Assembly (NCBI GenBank): GCA_002702655.1
Contig: PABB01000029.1
Location: forward strand, 1-64,000
Reading direction: 5' to 3'
DNA: 64,000 nt
DNA from: Planctomycetaceae bacterium
GTDB taxonomy: Bacteria; Planctomycetota; Planctomycetia; Pirellulales; Lacipirellulaceae
Numbering within the stretch: position 1 is the stretch's first letter; the number at the start of each line of letters is the position of its first letter. The position numbers were made by a program, and so were the translations under genes. The notes beneath the pieces were generated by a model. It saw only the letters and a program-made list of their open reading frames with translations, did not search any database and had not been told where the DNA came from. Of the stretch, positions 1 to 7,883 are shown piece after piece.

Positions 1-90
1 ATTGACGCCTGGCGCCGCGTCGCGATGGACGACCAACTGATGAAAACCGTCTGCGCCGCGACGTGCCTCGATCGCGCTACTTCAAGTTAG
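1..90 (+). CDS. 3' end of an unidentified upstream gene (partial)
   Basis: Frame 1 is open from the first base of the window and stops at TAG 88-90, giving a 29-residue tail that ends DRATSS. It contains no recognisable motif. The call rests only on the open frame and on its position ahead of a same-strand transporter gene, so it may be chance. A TATAAT at 97-102 follows the stop, but no good -35 box lies upstream of it. Confidence 0.3.
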   Translation: MDAWRRVAMDDQLMKTVCAATCLDRATSS

Positions 91-303
91 AATGCGTATA
101 ATATCTTGCCCGGCAGCCGTTCTACTCGACGCATCATTTTCGATGGCGGCCGGGCTCAGGGCACTCGCAACACCGCGTGGTCGCCCGCTATCATGGAGGT
201 CTCGTTTGCGACTCGTCGAACCGAATAATCCGGCGGCGGCGGGCTTCAGATGTAGCGCGTCACGCCAACGACCGCTCTGGGCGGCGGCGCTTTTCCCGAT
301 GAC

Positions 304-1710
304 ATGAGACTAGGAATGAACCTCCGTCGACCTTTGATCGTTAGCGCCGCCGTGTCCGCCCTGGGCGCGTTCTTATTCGGCTTCGATACGGTTGTCATTT
401 CCGGTGCAGAGCAGCGTCTTGCTGAGATCTTCGCTCCGCAGGCCGGCTTGACCGACTGGTGGGCGAGTTTCTGGCACGGCGTTTTGATGGCGGCGGCGCT
501 CATCGGCACGGTCATTGGCTCGATTGCCGTAGGCAAGCCTGCCGACGCAATCGGACGCCGCGGCGTCATGTTCTGGCTGGCTGTCTTGTACTTCGTCTCG
601 GCAGCCGGCAGTGCCCTGGCTTGGGATTGGTACTCGCTGTTTTTGTTTCGTTTGATCGGCGGACTCGGCGTCGGCGGCGCGTCAGTCGTCAGCCCCATGT
701 ACATTGCAGAGATCTCGCCAGCCCACGCCCGCGGCCGGTTGGTGGCGCTTGCTCAATTCAACATCGTCTTCGGCATTCTCTGCGCCTATGTGTCGAACTA
801 CGTCATCCACGGATTCGATCTGGGCGCGAACGAGTGGCGATGGATGTTCGCAGTCGAGACCGTTCCCGCTGTCTTGTACTTTGGTTTGCTGTTCATCACG
901 CCGCGCAGCCCGCGATGGCTGGTCGCCAAGTCGCGCGACGACGAGGCGCGGCAGGTCTTGCAGTTGGTGGGCGTCGATGCGGCCGGCGAGACGGTTGACG
1001 AGGAACTGGCCGCGATTCGTCAATCGATCGACCTGGAACATCACAATCTCGACGAGCCGTTCTTCCAGGCCAAGTACATGAAACCAATCATGCTGGCGTT
1101 TGCGATTGCCGCGTTCAACCAGCTCAGCGGGATCAATGCAATTCTCTACTACTCGAAGCGCATCTTCGAATCGGCGGGATACACGGACGCCGACGCCGCC
1201 CTGATGAATTCGATCGGCTTGGGCGTCGTCAACCTCGTCTTCACCATGATCGGAATGGCGCTGATCGACCACTTTGGGCGTAAGCGACTGATGCTGATTG
1301 GATCAATTGGCTACTTGCTCAGTCTCGGGGCAACGACGTGGGCGTTTCGGACGCAACAGACGGCAGATGGCGGATTCACGGAAACCGGGAGCCGCACGGT
1401 TCTGATTGGCCTGCTGGCCTTCCTGGCCGCCCATGCCGTGGGGCAGGGGGCCGTGATTTGGGTGTTCATCGGCGAGATCTTCCCCAACCGAGTGCGGGCG
1501 CGCGGCCAGGCGTTCGGCAGCTTCACGCACTGGATCTTTGCCGCCGGGATCAGTCAAACCTTCCCGTTGATTGCCGAAATGTCCGCGAGCGGGATCTTCC
1601 TGTTCTACACGCTCTGCATGGTCGGCCAACTGCTGTGGGTGATCTTTGTGATGCCGGAAACGAAGGGCGTGCCCCTGGAACAGATCCAAGAGCGGTTGAA
1701 TATCGAATAG
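304..1710 (+). CDS. MFS sugar:proton symporter, sugar porter (SP) family
   Basis: This is a 468-residue integral membrane transporter, the normal length for the sugar porter family (XylE/GalP/AraE type), with about 12 hydrophobic segments. Family signatures visible are FGFDTVVISGA in helix 1, the GRR loop after helix 2 (ADAIGRRG), the helix 7 signature QLSGINAILYYS, the GRKRL loop in the second half and PETKG near the C-terminus. It probably moves a monosaccharide across the inner membrane with protons; the substrate cannot be read from the sequence. An ATG at 319 is an alternative start. The gene converges on glpF, with only 40 bp between the stops. It may serve the glycerol region or an upstream pathway lying outside the window. 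Confidence 0.9.
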   Translation: MRLGMNLRRPLIVSAAVSALGAFLFGFDTVVISGAEQRLAEIFAPQAGLTDWWASFWHGVLMAAALIGTVIGSIAVGKPADAIGRRGVMFWLAVLYFVSAAGSALAWDWYSLFLFRLIGGLGVGGASVVSPMYIAEISPAHARGRLVALAQFNIVFGILCAYVSNYVIHGFDLGANEWRWMFAVETVPAVLYFGLLFITPRSPRWLVAKSRDDEARQVLQLVGVDAAGETVDEELAAIRQSIDLEHHNLDEPFFQAKYMKPIMLAFAIAAFNQLSGINAILYYSKRIFESAGYTDADAALMNSIGLGVVNLVFTMIGMALIDHFGRKRLMLIGSIGYLLSLGATTWAFRTQQTADGGFTETGSRTVLIGLLAFLAAHAVGQGAVIWVFIGEIFPNRVRARGQAFGSFTHWIFAAGISQTFPLIAEMSASGIFLFYTLCMVGQLLWVIFVMPETKGVPLEQIQERLNIE

Positions 1711-1750
1711 CCAGGCGCATGAGAGCGGTTCGGGGCGGCATCGCACCGGG

Positions 1751-2515
1751 TCAGACGGCGTCGAGTCGTTCAATGCCGGTCGCGATCGCGGCTGCCAAGA
1801 GGGCGCCGACCAACGGCCCGACGACGGGGATCCACGCATATCCCCAATTGCCGCCGCCTTTATTGGGGATCGGCAGCAGGGTATGCGCAAATCGCGGCCC
1901 CAGATCGCGGGCCGGGTTAATCGCGTAGCCGGTTGTCCCTCCCAGCGAGAGCCCGATCGCCAACACCAGAAGTCCGACCGGCAAGGCGCCCAGCGCGCCA
2001 AGGCCCACTGTGATCTCAGGAGCGTCTGCGGGCGCCGGCGTGGCGACCACCGATGGCTTGCCCGCCATGAGCACGGCGAGGACAAGCACCGCCGTGCCCA
2101 TGGCCTCGCAAAAAAAGCTGTTCCACGGCGCCGCGATTGCGGGGCGAGTCGCAAAGGTGTCGAGAATCGCGTCTTTGTCGTCTGTGGCAGCGTAATGCGG
2201 CTGGTAGAAGACGAACACGCACGCCGCCCCGGCAATGGCTCCGATCATCTGCGCCGCGATGTAGCCGCCCGCGTCGGCCCACGCGAACTTGCCCGCTGCC
2301 GCCAACCCCACGGTGACCGCGGGATTGATGTGGGCGCCGCTCAGGGCGTCCACGCACCAAACCGCGACAAACACGGCCATCCCCCAGCCGAGCGTGACTA
2401 CGATCCACCCGGCGTCGTGGCCTTTCGTCTTGGCCAAGACGACGTTGGCAACCACGCCGTTGCCCAGGATGATTAAGAGAAACGTACCGAGAAACTCGCC
2501 GATGAGAGGTTGCAT
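1751..2515 (-). CDS. glpF: Glycerol uptake facilitator (aquaglyceroporin, MIP family)
   Basis: The 254-residue product is an inner-membrane channel for passive glycerol entry. Both NPA boxes are present: SGAHINPAVTVG in the first half and GYAINPARDLGPR in the second. The Asp after the second NPAR is typical of glycerol-conducting members. The start at ATG 2515 (MQPLIGEFLGTF) was chosen because it places the first helix at the N-terminus; the frame is open further upstream, but that would add about 69 residues overlapping glpD. It lies 71 bp downstream of glpD on the same strand, so glpD-glpF is most likely one transcript under the glpD leader signals. Confidence 0.93.
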   Translation of the reverse strand: MQPLIGEFLGTFLLIILGNGVVANVVLAKTKGHDAGWIVVTLGWGMAVFVAVWCVDALSGAHINPAVTVGLAAAGKFAWADAGGYIAAQMIGAIAGAACVFVFYQPHYAATDDKDAILDTFATRPAIAAPWNSFFCEAMGTAVLVLAVLMAGKPSVVATPAPADAPEITVGLGALGALPVGLLVLAIGLSLGGTTGYAINPARDLGPRFAHTLLPIPNKGGGNWGYAWIPVVGPLVGALLAAAIATGIERLDAV

Positions 2516-2586
2516 GACTGTAAGTGTCCTAGGAAGAGAATTGCAGCTACCGGTCGGCAAAAATTGCGAACGTGCTATTGCCGCTC

Positions 2587-4113
2587 CTAGCAAGGCGGAC
2601 GGGCGTTGTCCTGCGATGCACTCTGCAATGAGACTGCGGCGGACGAGTCGACCAGCTGCAAATAGCGGTGGAGTTCGTCCGAACGAGCCTCGTCGCCCCA
2701 CGCCAGCGCCGACTGCATCCATCGCGAGACCCGCTCAGCGATCTCCGCGTGATCGCGATGGTAGTGACGCCAACCGGTCCGTCGTATCATTACGTCGTCC
2801 AAATGAACCGCCCATTCGCGACGGCAACAATGTTCGACAACCTCGGGCTTAATCGGCGGCGGCAGTATTCCCGAGATTTCGTTTGCCGCGTCAGTCGACA
2901 ACAAAGGCTGCGTCGCCGTCGTGCTCTGGGACACGCCGCCGCCGAGATGCTCGACAACTGCATCAACCGCCTCCTCCGCCATCAGGCGATACGTGGTCAA
3001 CTTTCCGCCCGTTGCATCCCACCAGCCAGGGTGAGTGGTCCTGATCTCGTGGCGACGCGAAATGTCAGATGGTTTGCCGTTGCGATCGGCTACCAACGGC
3101 CTCAATCCGGCCCAGGTTGAAATGACGTCGGCGATGCGAAGGTTCGCCGCGGGAAAGGCCCCGTTGACCACGCCCAAAATGTAGTCGACGTCCTCCGGTT
3201 CGCAAACGGGCGTTGCCACAGGACCGTCGTAGTCGGTGTCGGTCGTCCCCAGAATGACACGCTCGCCCCAGGGAATGCCGAACAGAATCCGCTGCCCCTG
3301 AGTCATGACGACCGCATCGTCAATGGGAAGCCGGGTGCGATCGATCACCAGATGCACGCCCTTGGTCAAACGCAAGTTGGCTCCCGAAAGCGGGATGCGA
3401 TCGGACCAAGGACCGGTTGCATTGACGACGGTCCGAGTCGCTACAGACAGCGACTTGTCGCTCAAGATGCATCTGAGTTGGCAGTTCCAGCCACTGTTGT
3501 CAGGAACTGCGCCTTCAAACTTTACATAGTTGGCAATCGCCGCGCCCGCTGCGGCCGCGGACCGGAGCGTGTCGAGAGTCAGCCTGGCGTCGTTTGTCAG
3601 GGCATCGAAGTACCTCACGCCGCCGGTCAGCCGGTCGTCTGACAACCCGGCGACGAGGTCCAGCAGGCGTTGCCTGCCCAACACGCTGCTGGGCCCCAGG
3701 TTCTGACGACCGCACAGCAGATCGTACACTTTCACGCCAATGGCCAACTGCCACCGGGGCCAACCATCGCCCTTTCGCGTCGGAAAGACGAATGCCAGCG
3801 GCTCGGCCAGGTGGGGGGCAATGTCTCGAATGATCGTCTTCTCGCGGCTCGCTTCCCGCACCAAGCCGATTCGCCCCTGCGCGAGATACCTGATTCCGCC
3901 GTGCAGCAGACGACTCGATCGGCTGCTTGTTCCCGATGCAAAGTCGCCTTGATCAGTCAGGGCGACGCGCAGTCCCCGTAAGGCCGCGTCGCGTGCGACC
4001 CCTGCGCCAACAATCCCTCCGCCGATCACCAGCACGTCCCACGTGCCAGCTTGCAGCGCGTCGACGGCGGTGCTAGTCTCGCTGGAACGGTTCGAGCCGT
4101 TGTGATTGCTCAT
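2587..4113 (-). CDS. glpD: Aerobic glycerol-3-phosphate dehydrogenase (FAD)
   Basis: The 508-residue flavoprotein oxidises sn-glycerol-3-phosphate to dihydroxyacetone phosphate and passes electrons to quinone at the inner membrane. The N-terminal FAD dinucleotide fold is visible as VLVIGGGIVGAGVARDAALRG (about residues 28-48), followed by the family stretch SSRSSRLLHGGIRYLAQG, where the RLLHGG/RYL block contacts substrate and flavin. A C-terminal DAO_C-type helical domain fills roughly the last 120 residues. The length matches the family. It is the first gene of glpD-glpF. Its leader holds a promoter and an intrinsic terminator, which makes it a probable target of the GlpP protein encoded divergently just upstream. 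No clear Shine-Dalgarno sequence precedes the ATG. Confidence 0.95.
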   Translation of the reverse strand: MSNHNGSNRSSETSTAVDALQAGTWDVLVIGGGIVGAGVARDAALRGLRVALTDQGDFASGTSSRSSRLLHGGIRYLAQGRIGLVREASREKTIIRDIAPHLAEPLAFVFPTRKGDGWPRWQLAIGVKVYDLLCGRQNLGPSSVLGRQRLLDLVAGLSDDRLTGGVRYFDALTNDARLTLDTLRSAAAAGAAIANYVKFEGAVPDNSGWNCQLRCILSDKSLSVATRTVVNATGPWSDRIPLSGANLRLTKGVHLVIDRTRLPIDDAVVMTQGQRILFGIPWGERVILGTTDTDYDGPVATPVCEPEDVDYILGVVNGAFPAANLRIADVISTWAGLRPLVADRNGKPSDISRRHEIRTTHPGWWDATGGKLTTYRLMAEEAVDAVVEHLGGGVSQSTTATQPLLSTDAANEISGILPPPIKPEVVEHCCRREWAVHLDDVMIRRTGWRHYHRDHAEIAERVSRWMQSALAWGDEARSDELHRYLQLVDSSAAVSLQSASQDNARPPC

Positions 4114-4155
4114 CGCAGCTGCGGCATGTCAGGAAAAAGAATTTGAATGGGCGCG

Positions 4156-4188
4156 AAAAAAGGCCCTGCGGAACTCGTCCGCAGGGCC
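4156..4188 (-). terminator. Intrinsic terminator inside the glpD leader (probable GlpP antitermination target)
   Basis: Read on the minus strand, GGCCCTGCGGA (4188-4178) pairs perfectly with TCCGCAGGGCC (4172-4162) around a 5-nt loop, followed by six T (4161-4156). No minus-strand gene lies upstream that it could end, and it lies between the predicted glpD promoter and the glpD start, 42 nt before the ATG. The layout matches the leader terminator that GlpP overrides in Bacillus subtilis. Confidence 0.85.
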
Positions 4189-4269
4189 CGTACATTGTGC
4201 TCTTGGGGCCTTTGCCGCCGCCGGCCGCATCATCGCGTGCTGCCAAGCATCGGCTTCTTGAATGCTGTT

Positions 4270-4297
4270 ATGATAGACAACCCGACATTGTCGTCAA
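4270..4297 (-). promoter_or_regulatory. Predicted sigma-70 type promoter of glpD-glpF
   Basis: On the minus strand TTGACG (4297-4292) is separated by 16 nt from TATCAT (4275-4270). Transcription would begin near 4263 and give a leader of about 150 nt that includes the terminator at 4188-4156. The call is made by eye from consensus similarity only. Confidence 0.5.
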
Positions 4298-4405
4298 CCT
4301 GGCGTCGGCCACGGTGCGGGCCGTGGCGACGTGGACGACCGCCCTTTGACGGCGTCGCAACGTTTTTCGTACGCACTCAGTCTCAACGGAGCAAGAGAGT
4401 TCACC

Positions 4406-4999
4406 GTGACGCGCGAACATCGAATTCGTCACTGCTTTGCGAAGCCAGTCATTCCGGTGATCTCAGATTGGTCCGCGGGTACGGCGCCTCTAACGCCGGC
4501 GACGTGCGTTATTCTGCAGGGCGCTACCGTAGTCGAATTGCCTGAGCTGATTGCCCATTTCGAGTCGGCTCCGCTGAATAACATCTGCTTACTTGCGCAT
4601 GTCGACCTGCTCTCTGGCTTGGAGAACAACGAGTCCGGAATCGAATACTTGGCGCAATTCTCTCGAGTTGACGGCATCGTGTCTGTGCATGCCCATCTGA
4701 TCGGGCCGGCAAAGAAACGCGGATTGCTGACCGTCGCACGAGTTTTCCTTTCAGACAGCAGGGCGTTGGATCGTGGCTTGAAACTCCTGACCAAAACGGC
4801 CCCCGACGTCATTGACTTACTGCCTGCAGCGGCCGCTGTGAGCGTGGCAGACAGGTTTGACAACGTGACCATCCCCAGAATCGCCGGGGGACTTTGCAGA
4901 AACGAGGCCGACGTGGAAGCAGTGATCCGTTGCGGGTGCAGCGCCGTGACAAGCACGCGACCAGACCTATGGCGTTTGAATAGTCCGCAGCATTCTTAG
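4406..4999 (+). CDS. glpP: Glycerol-3-phosphate-responsive antiterminator GlpP
   Basis: The 197-residue product belongs to the G3P_antiterm family, RNA-binding regulators with a TIM-barrel-like fold that stop premature termination in glp leaders when glycerol-3-phosphate is present. Family blocks seen in order are KPVIPVISDW, the LLAHVDLLSGLENNESGIEYL segment (HVDL..GL..NE), VHAHLIGPAKKRGLLTVARVFLSDSRAL, PDVIDLLPAA and RIAGGLCRNEADVEAVIRCG, ending CSAVTSTRPDLW. The GTG start at 4406 was chosen because AGAGAG lies about 7 nt upstream and the length then matches Bacillus GlpP (about 190 residues). A GTG at 4331 would add 25 residues. It sits between the two divergent glp units that it probably controls. 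Confidence 0.9.
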   Translation: MTREHRIRHCFAKPVIPVISDWSAGTAPLTPATCVILQGATVVELPELIAHFESAPLNNICLLAHVDLLSGLENNESGIEYLAQFSRVDGIVSVHAHLIGPAKKRGLLTVARVFLSDSRALDRGLKLLTKTAPDVIDLLPAAAAVSVADRFDNVTIPRIAGGLCRNEADVEAVIRCGCSAVTSTRPDLWRLNSPQHS

Positions 5000-5184
5000 C
5001 ATTGCCATGCTGCAACCGCCCGATAGGGCGAAGTCTGCGTCTGCTGACAATTTCGGTGATTATTGACACGCTCTCACCCAGCCGATAGCTTGACGAGGAG
5101 GTGGGACGAGCGGCGCGACGAAGTTCTTGTGTCAACCATCGCTATAACGGCGGCGCCGTCCCCCGGGCCAATGAATATTCAGTG

Positions 5185-5222
5185 AAAGGCCCTTCCTGAG
5201 CGAATCGGGAAGGGCCTTTTTT
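5185..5222 (+). terminator. Intrinsic terminator inside the GDPD-glpK leader (probable GlpP target)
   Basis: AAAGGCCCTTCC (5185-5196) pairs perfectly with GGAAGGGCCTTT (5208-5219) around an 11-nt loop, and the T-run is 5217-5222. It lies 42 nt before the ATG of the GDPD gene, exactly the spacing found at glpD, and both hairpins end in the same 12 nt, AGGGCCTTTTTT. A -10-like TATAAC at 5143-5148 could start a transcript just upstream, although its -35 is poor. It could instead merely end glpP, whose stop is 186 bp upstream. Confidence 0.75.
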
Positions 5223-5264
5223 GCTTCGGCGGTCCCGAAAGCAACTCGTCATTATCACCGAAAG

Positions 5265-6206
5265 ATGACATCCGTGTCTTCTCCGAAGCTTACTTTGGGT
5301 TCGTTGCTGCTCCCAATCGCTCTGACCTGCGGCACTGGGGCTTGGCCTGTTTCCGCCACGGGTCAAATCATCGTTGCGCATCGCGGTGCATCGCACGATG
5401 CTCCTGAAAACACGCTCGCCGCATTTCAGCTTGCCTGGCAGCAAGATGCAGACGCAATTGAAGGGGACTTTTGGCTTTCCGGCGACGGCGAGATCGTCTG
5501 CATGCACGATTCGACGACAAAGCGCACCGCAGATGTCGATCTGCAGGTCGCGGACACGTCACTAGCGACGCTTCGCCAACTCGACGTCGGCCGTTGGAAG
5601 GATCGGCGTTTCGCCGGGCAGCAGGTTCTCACCTTGCCCCAGGTTCTCGCGCTGGTTCCTCAGAAAAAGTCGATTTTCATCGAGGTAAAATGCGGGCCGG
5701 AAATCGTGCCGGCATTGGCGACGACGCTCAAAACCTATGGCGTGTCGCCGCAGCAAGCGATCATTATCTCGTTTCAAGAGGACGTGATTGCGGCGGTCAA
5801 ACGCGAACTGCCGCAATATCGGGCCTACTGGGTAGTCAGCTTCCGTGTGGCCAAGGATTCGGGGGAATGGACGCCTGGGATCGACCGCATTATAAGCACT
5901 GCCAGCCGCATTGGCGCCGACGGCGTCGACGTGTCGGCCAAACCGCCGCTGACGAGGGACTTTGTTCGACGCTGTCGAGATGCGGGGCTCAGTGTTCACG
6001 CGTGGACGGTCGACGATCCCACGCAGGCCAATGAGCTATCTGCATTGGGCGTGGAATCGATCACCACGAATCGCCCTGCCGTTGTACGTAGAGAGCTAAA
6101 CGGGGCTCCGCAAACCCAGCCGGTGACTGTAACGACGGGAACGACGGGGTCGCCGCCAAGCGGCTCTCCAGCGATGTTCAGGCAGTCTGACCACGCGGGG
6201 AAATGA
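5265..6206 (+). CDS. Secreted glycerophosphodiester phosphodiesterase (GDPD/UgpQ-GlpQ family)
   Basis: The 313-residue enzyme hydrolyses glycerophosphodiesters from phospholipid breakdown to glycerol-3-phosphate and an alcohol. A hydrophobic signal segment (about residues 8-32) precedes the catalytic TIM barrel. The active-site signature is complete: VAHRGASHDAPENT with His39-Arg40, metal-binding EGDFW with Glu66 and Asp68, and MHD with His81. Later family blocks are IFIEVK, IIISFQEDVIAAVK and a C-terminal VHAWTVDDPTQANEL with SITTNRP. It shares an apparent transcript with glpK, 117 bp downstream. Export to the periplasm is inferred from the signal segment. The family also includes cytoplasmic forms, but the clear signal argues against that here. 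Confidence 0.92.
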   Translation: MTSVSSPKLTLGSLLLPIALTCGTGAWPVSATGQIIVAHRGASHDAPENTLAAFQLAWQQDADAIEGDFWLSGDGEIVCMHDSTTKRTADVDLQVADTSLATLRQLDVGRWKDRRFAGQQVLTLPQVLALVPQKKSIFIEVKCGPEIVPALATTLKTYGVSPQQAIIISFQEDVIAAVKRELPQYRAYWVVSFRVAKDSGEWTPGIDRIISTASRIGADGVDVSAKPPLTRDFVRRCRDAGLSVHAWTVDDPTQANELSALGVESITTNRPAVVRRELNGAPQTQPVTVTTGTTGSPPSGSPAMFRQSDHAGK

Positions 6207-6323
6207 TCCTGACGACGGGGTTTTTAAGCCGACGTCGCAAGCAGCGTCAGCTTACAGCCCCTCGGTCGGCGGGGCAGAACCCAAGAGTAGGCATCAGGCG
6301 ACGCGAAGAAGAAGGGTGGCTCG

Positions 6324-7814
6324 ATGGCATTTCTATTGGCACTGGATCAGGGCACCACGTCGTCGCGAGCAATCGTCTTTGACGAACTCGGCCGCGTCGC
6401 TGCAGCACATTCACAGGAGTTCGAGCAACGATACCCCCTACCAGGGTGGGTCGAGCACGATCCTGAAGAGATCTGGAACACTCAACTTTCCGCCGCCACG
6501 ACAGCCCTTGCAGACGCCGGGCTGAAGGCCTCCGACATCGCCGCGTTGGGAATCACCAATCAACGCGAGACTGTTGTCGTCTGGGACCGCTCGACGGGCG
6601 AGCCGATTTACCCGGCGATCGTGTGGCAGGATCGGCGCACCGCGACGCGCTGCCAGGAATTGCAGGCCGCCGGCCATCAGCAGCTCGTGCAACGCAAGAC
6701 GGGTCTGCTGCTCGATCCCTACTTCAGCGCCACGAAGATTGCCTGGATTCTGGATTCCGTCCCGGGCAGCCGCGAACGGGCCGACCGCGGAGAGCTGGCG
6801 TGCGGCACAATTGACTCGTGGCTCATTCACAAATTGACAGCCGGCACGCTGCACGTCACCGACGCCTCGAACGCATCACGAACGTCGCTGATGGACATCC
6901 ACACAGGGGCTTGGGACCAGGAACTGCTTGACTTGTTTGCGGTGCCGCCGACCGTTCTGCCTGCCATCCGCTCCTCCAGCGAGATCTACGGCGAGGTCAG
7001 TGAGACATCGCCGTTGGCGGGAATACCCATCGGCGGCGTCGCTGGCGATCAGCAGGCAGCGTTGTTTGGACAACGGTGCTTTGACGTCGGCGCTGCAAAA
7101 AACACCTATGGCACCGGTTGCTTCATGCTGCTGAACACCGGATCGCAGGCGATCGCGTCGCGTCACAACCTACTCACGACGATCGCCTGGAAGCTGGGCG
7201 ACCTTACGGAATATGCCCTGGAAGGAAGCGTGTTCGTCGGCGGGGCGGTTGTGAGCTGGTTGCGCGACGAGTTGGGTCTCATCGAGTCCTCCGACGAGAT
7301 CGAGCCGCTCGCCAAGCAAGTCGACGACTCGGGCGGAATCGTGATCGTCCCGGCGTTTGCCGGCCTGGGGGCCCCCCACTGGCAGCCGCATGCTCGGGGC
7401 GTGATCGCCGGATTGACGCGCGGCACGTCGAAGGCCCACGTCGCGCGCGCCGCCCTAGAGTCGATCGCTTTTCAGGTCGCTGATGTGATCAACGCGATGC
7501 AGAACGATGCGGGCATGGAACTGGACGAGTTGAGCGTGGACGGCGGCGCCAGCGTGAACGATACGCTACTGCAACTTCAAGCCGATGTCTTGCAGAGACC
7601 GGTTGTTCGCGCAGCCGAAGCGGAATCAACCGCGCTTGGCGCCGCCTACTTGGCGGGATTGGCCGCGGACATTTGGCCCGACCGGCATGCCATTCCGATC
7701 CCCGCGACTCGGCGGCAGCGCTTCGCGCCGACAATCCAAGCCGACGAGGCGAGCGCGCGTCGTGCAACCTGGCAGAAGGGCGTTGAACTTGCAAAGGCGT
7801 GGGCGGAAGCGTAG
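6324..7814 (+). CDS. glpK: Glycerol kinase
   Basis: The 496-residue cytoplasmic enzyme phosphorylates glycerol with ATP to sn-glycerol-3-phosphate, the substrate of GlpD and the effector of GlpP. The FGGY-family fold is recognisable from the N-terminal ALDQGTTSSRAIVFDELG, the LGITNQRETVVVWDRSTGEPIYPAIVWQDRR block, the glycerol-binding GTIDSWLIHKLT region, the NTYGTGCFMLLNTG nucleotide loop and the C-terminal LSVDGGASVNDTLLQLQADVL signature. The length is typical (about 500). A GGGTGG ribosome site lies just before the ATG. It is second in the transcript after the secreted phosphodiesterase and ends 70 bp from the stop of a convergent sulfatase. Confidence 0.96.
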   Translation: MAFLLALDQGTTSSRAIVFDELGRVAAAHSQEFEQRYPLPGWVEHDPEEIWNTQLSAATTALADAGLKASDIAALGITNQRETVVVWDRSTGEPIYPAIVWQDRRTATRCQELQAAGHQQLVQRKTGLLLDPYFSATKIAWILDSVPGSRERADRGELACGTIDSWLIHKLTAGTLHVTDASNASRTSLMDIHTGAWDQELLDLFAVPPTVLPAIRSSSEIYGEVSETSPLAGIPIGGVAGDQQAALFGQRCFDVGAAKNTYGTGCFMLLNTGSQAIASRHNLLTTIAWKLGDLTEYALEGSVFVGGAVVSWLRDELGLIESSDEIEPLAKQVDDSGGIVIVPAFAGLGAPHWQPHARGVIAGLTRGTSKAHVARAALESIAFQVADVINAMQNDAGMELDELSVDGGASVNDTLLQLQADVLQRPVVRAAEAESTALGAAYLAGLAADIWPDRHAIPIPATRRQRFAPTIQADEASARRATWQKGVELAKAWAEA

Positions 7815-7883
7815 TCAGTCGCCAAGAGCAACTGCGGTTCAAAGACCAGCCGCGGCCACCCGATCGGCGGCGGCAGCGGCGGA

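Noticed and set aside
97-102. TATAAT as promoter of the MFS gene
   Set aside because: A perfect -10 hexamer, but no acceptable -35 hexamer at 16-18 bp and a 200-bp distance to the start; chance occurrence not excluded.
92-307. 71-codon frame before the MFS gene
   Set aside because: No motif, no ribosome site, and it overlaps the transporter start; more likely leader sequence.
5185-5222. Reading this hairpin only as the terminator of glpP
   Set aside because: Possible, but the 186-bp distance from glpP, the position 42 nt before the next ATG and the matching hairpin in the glpD leader make a regulatory role more likely.
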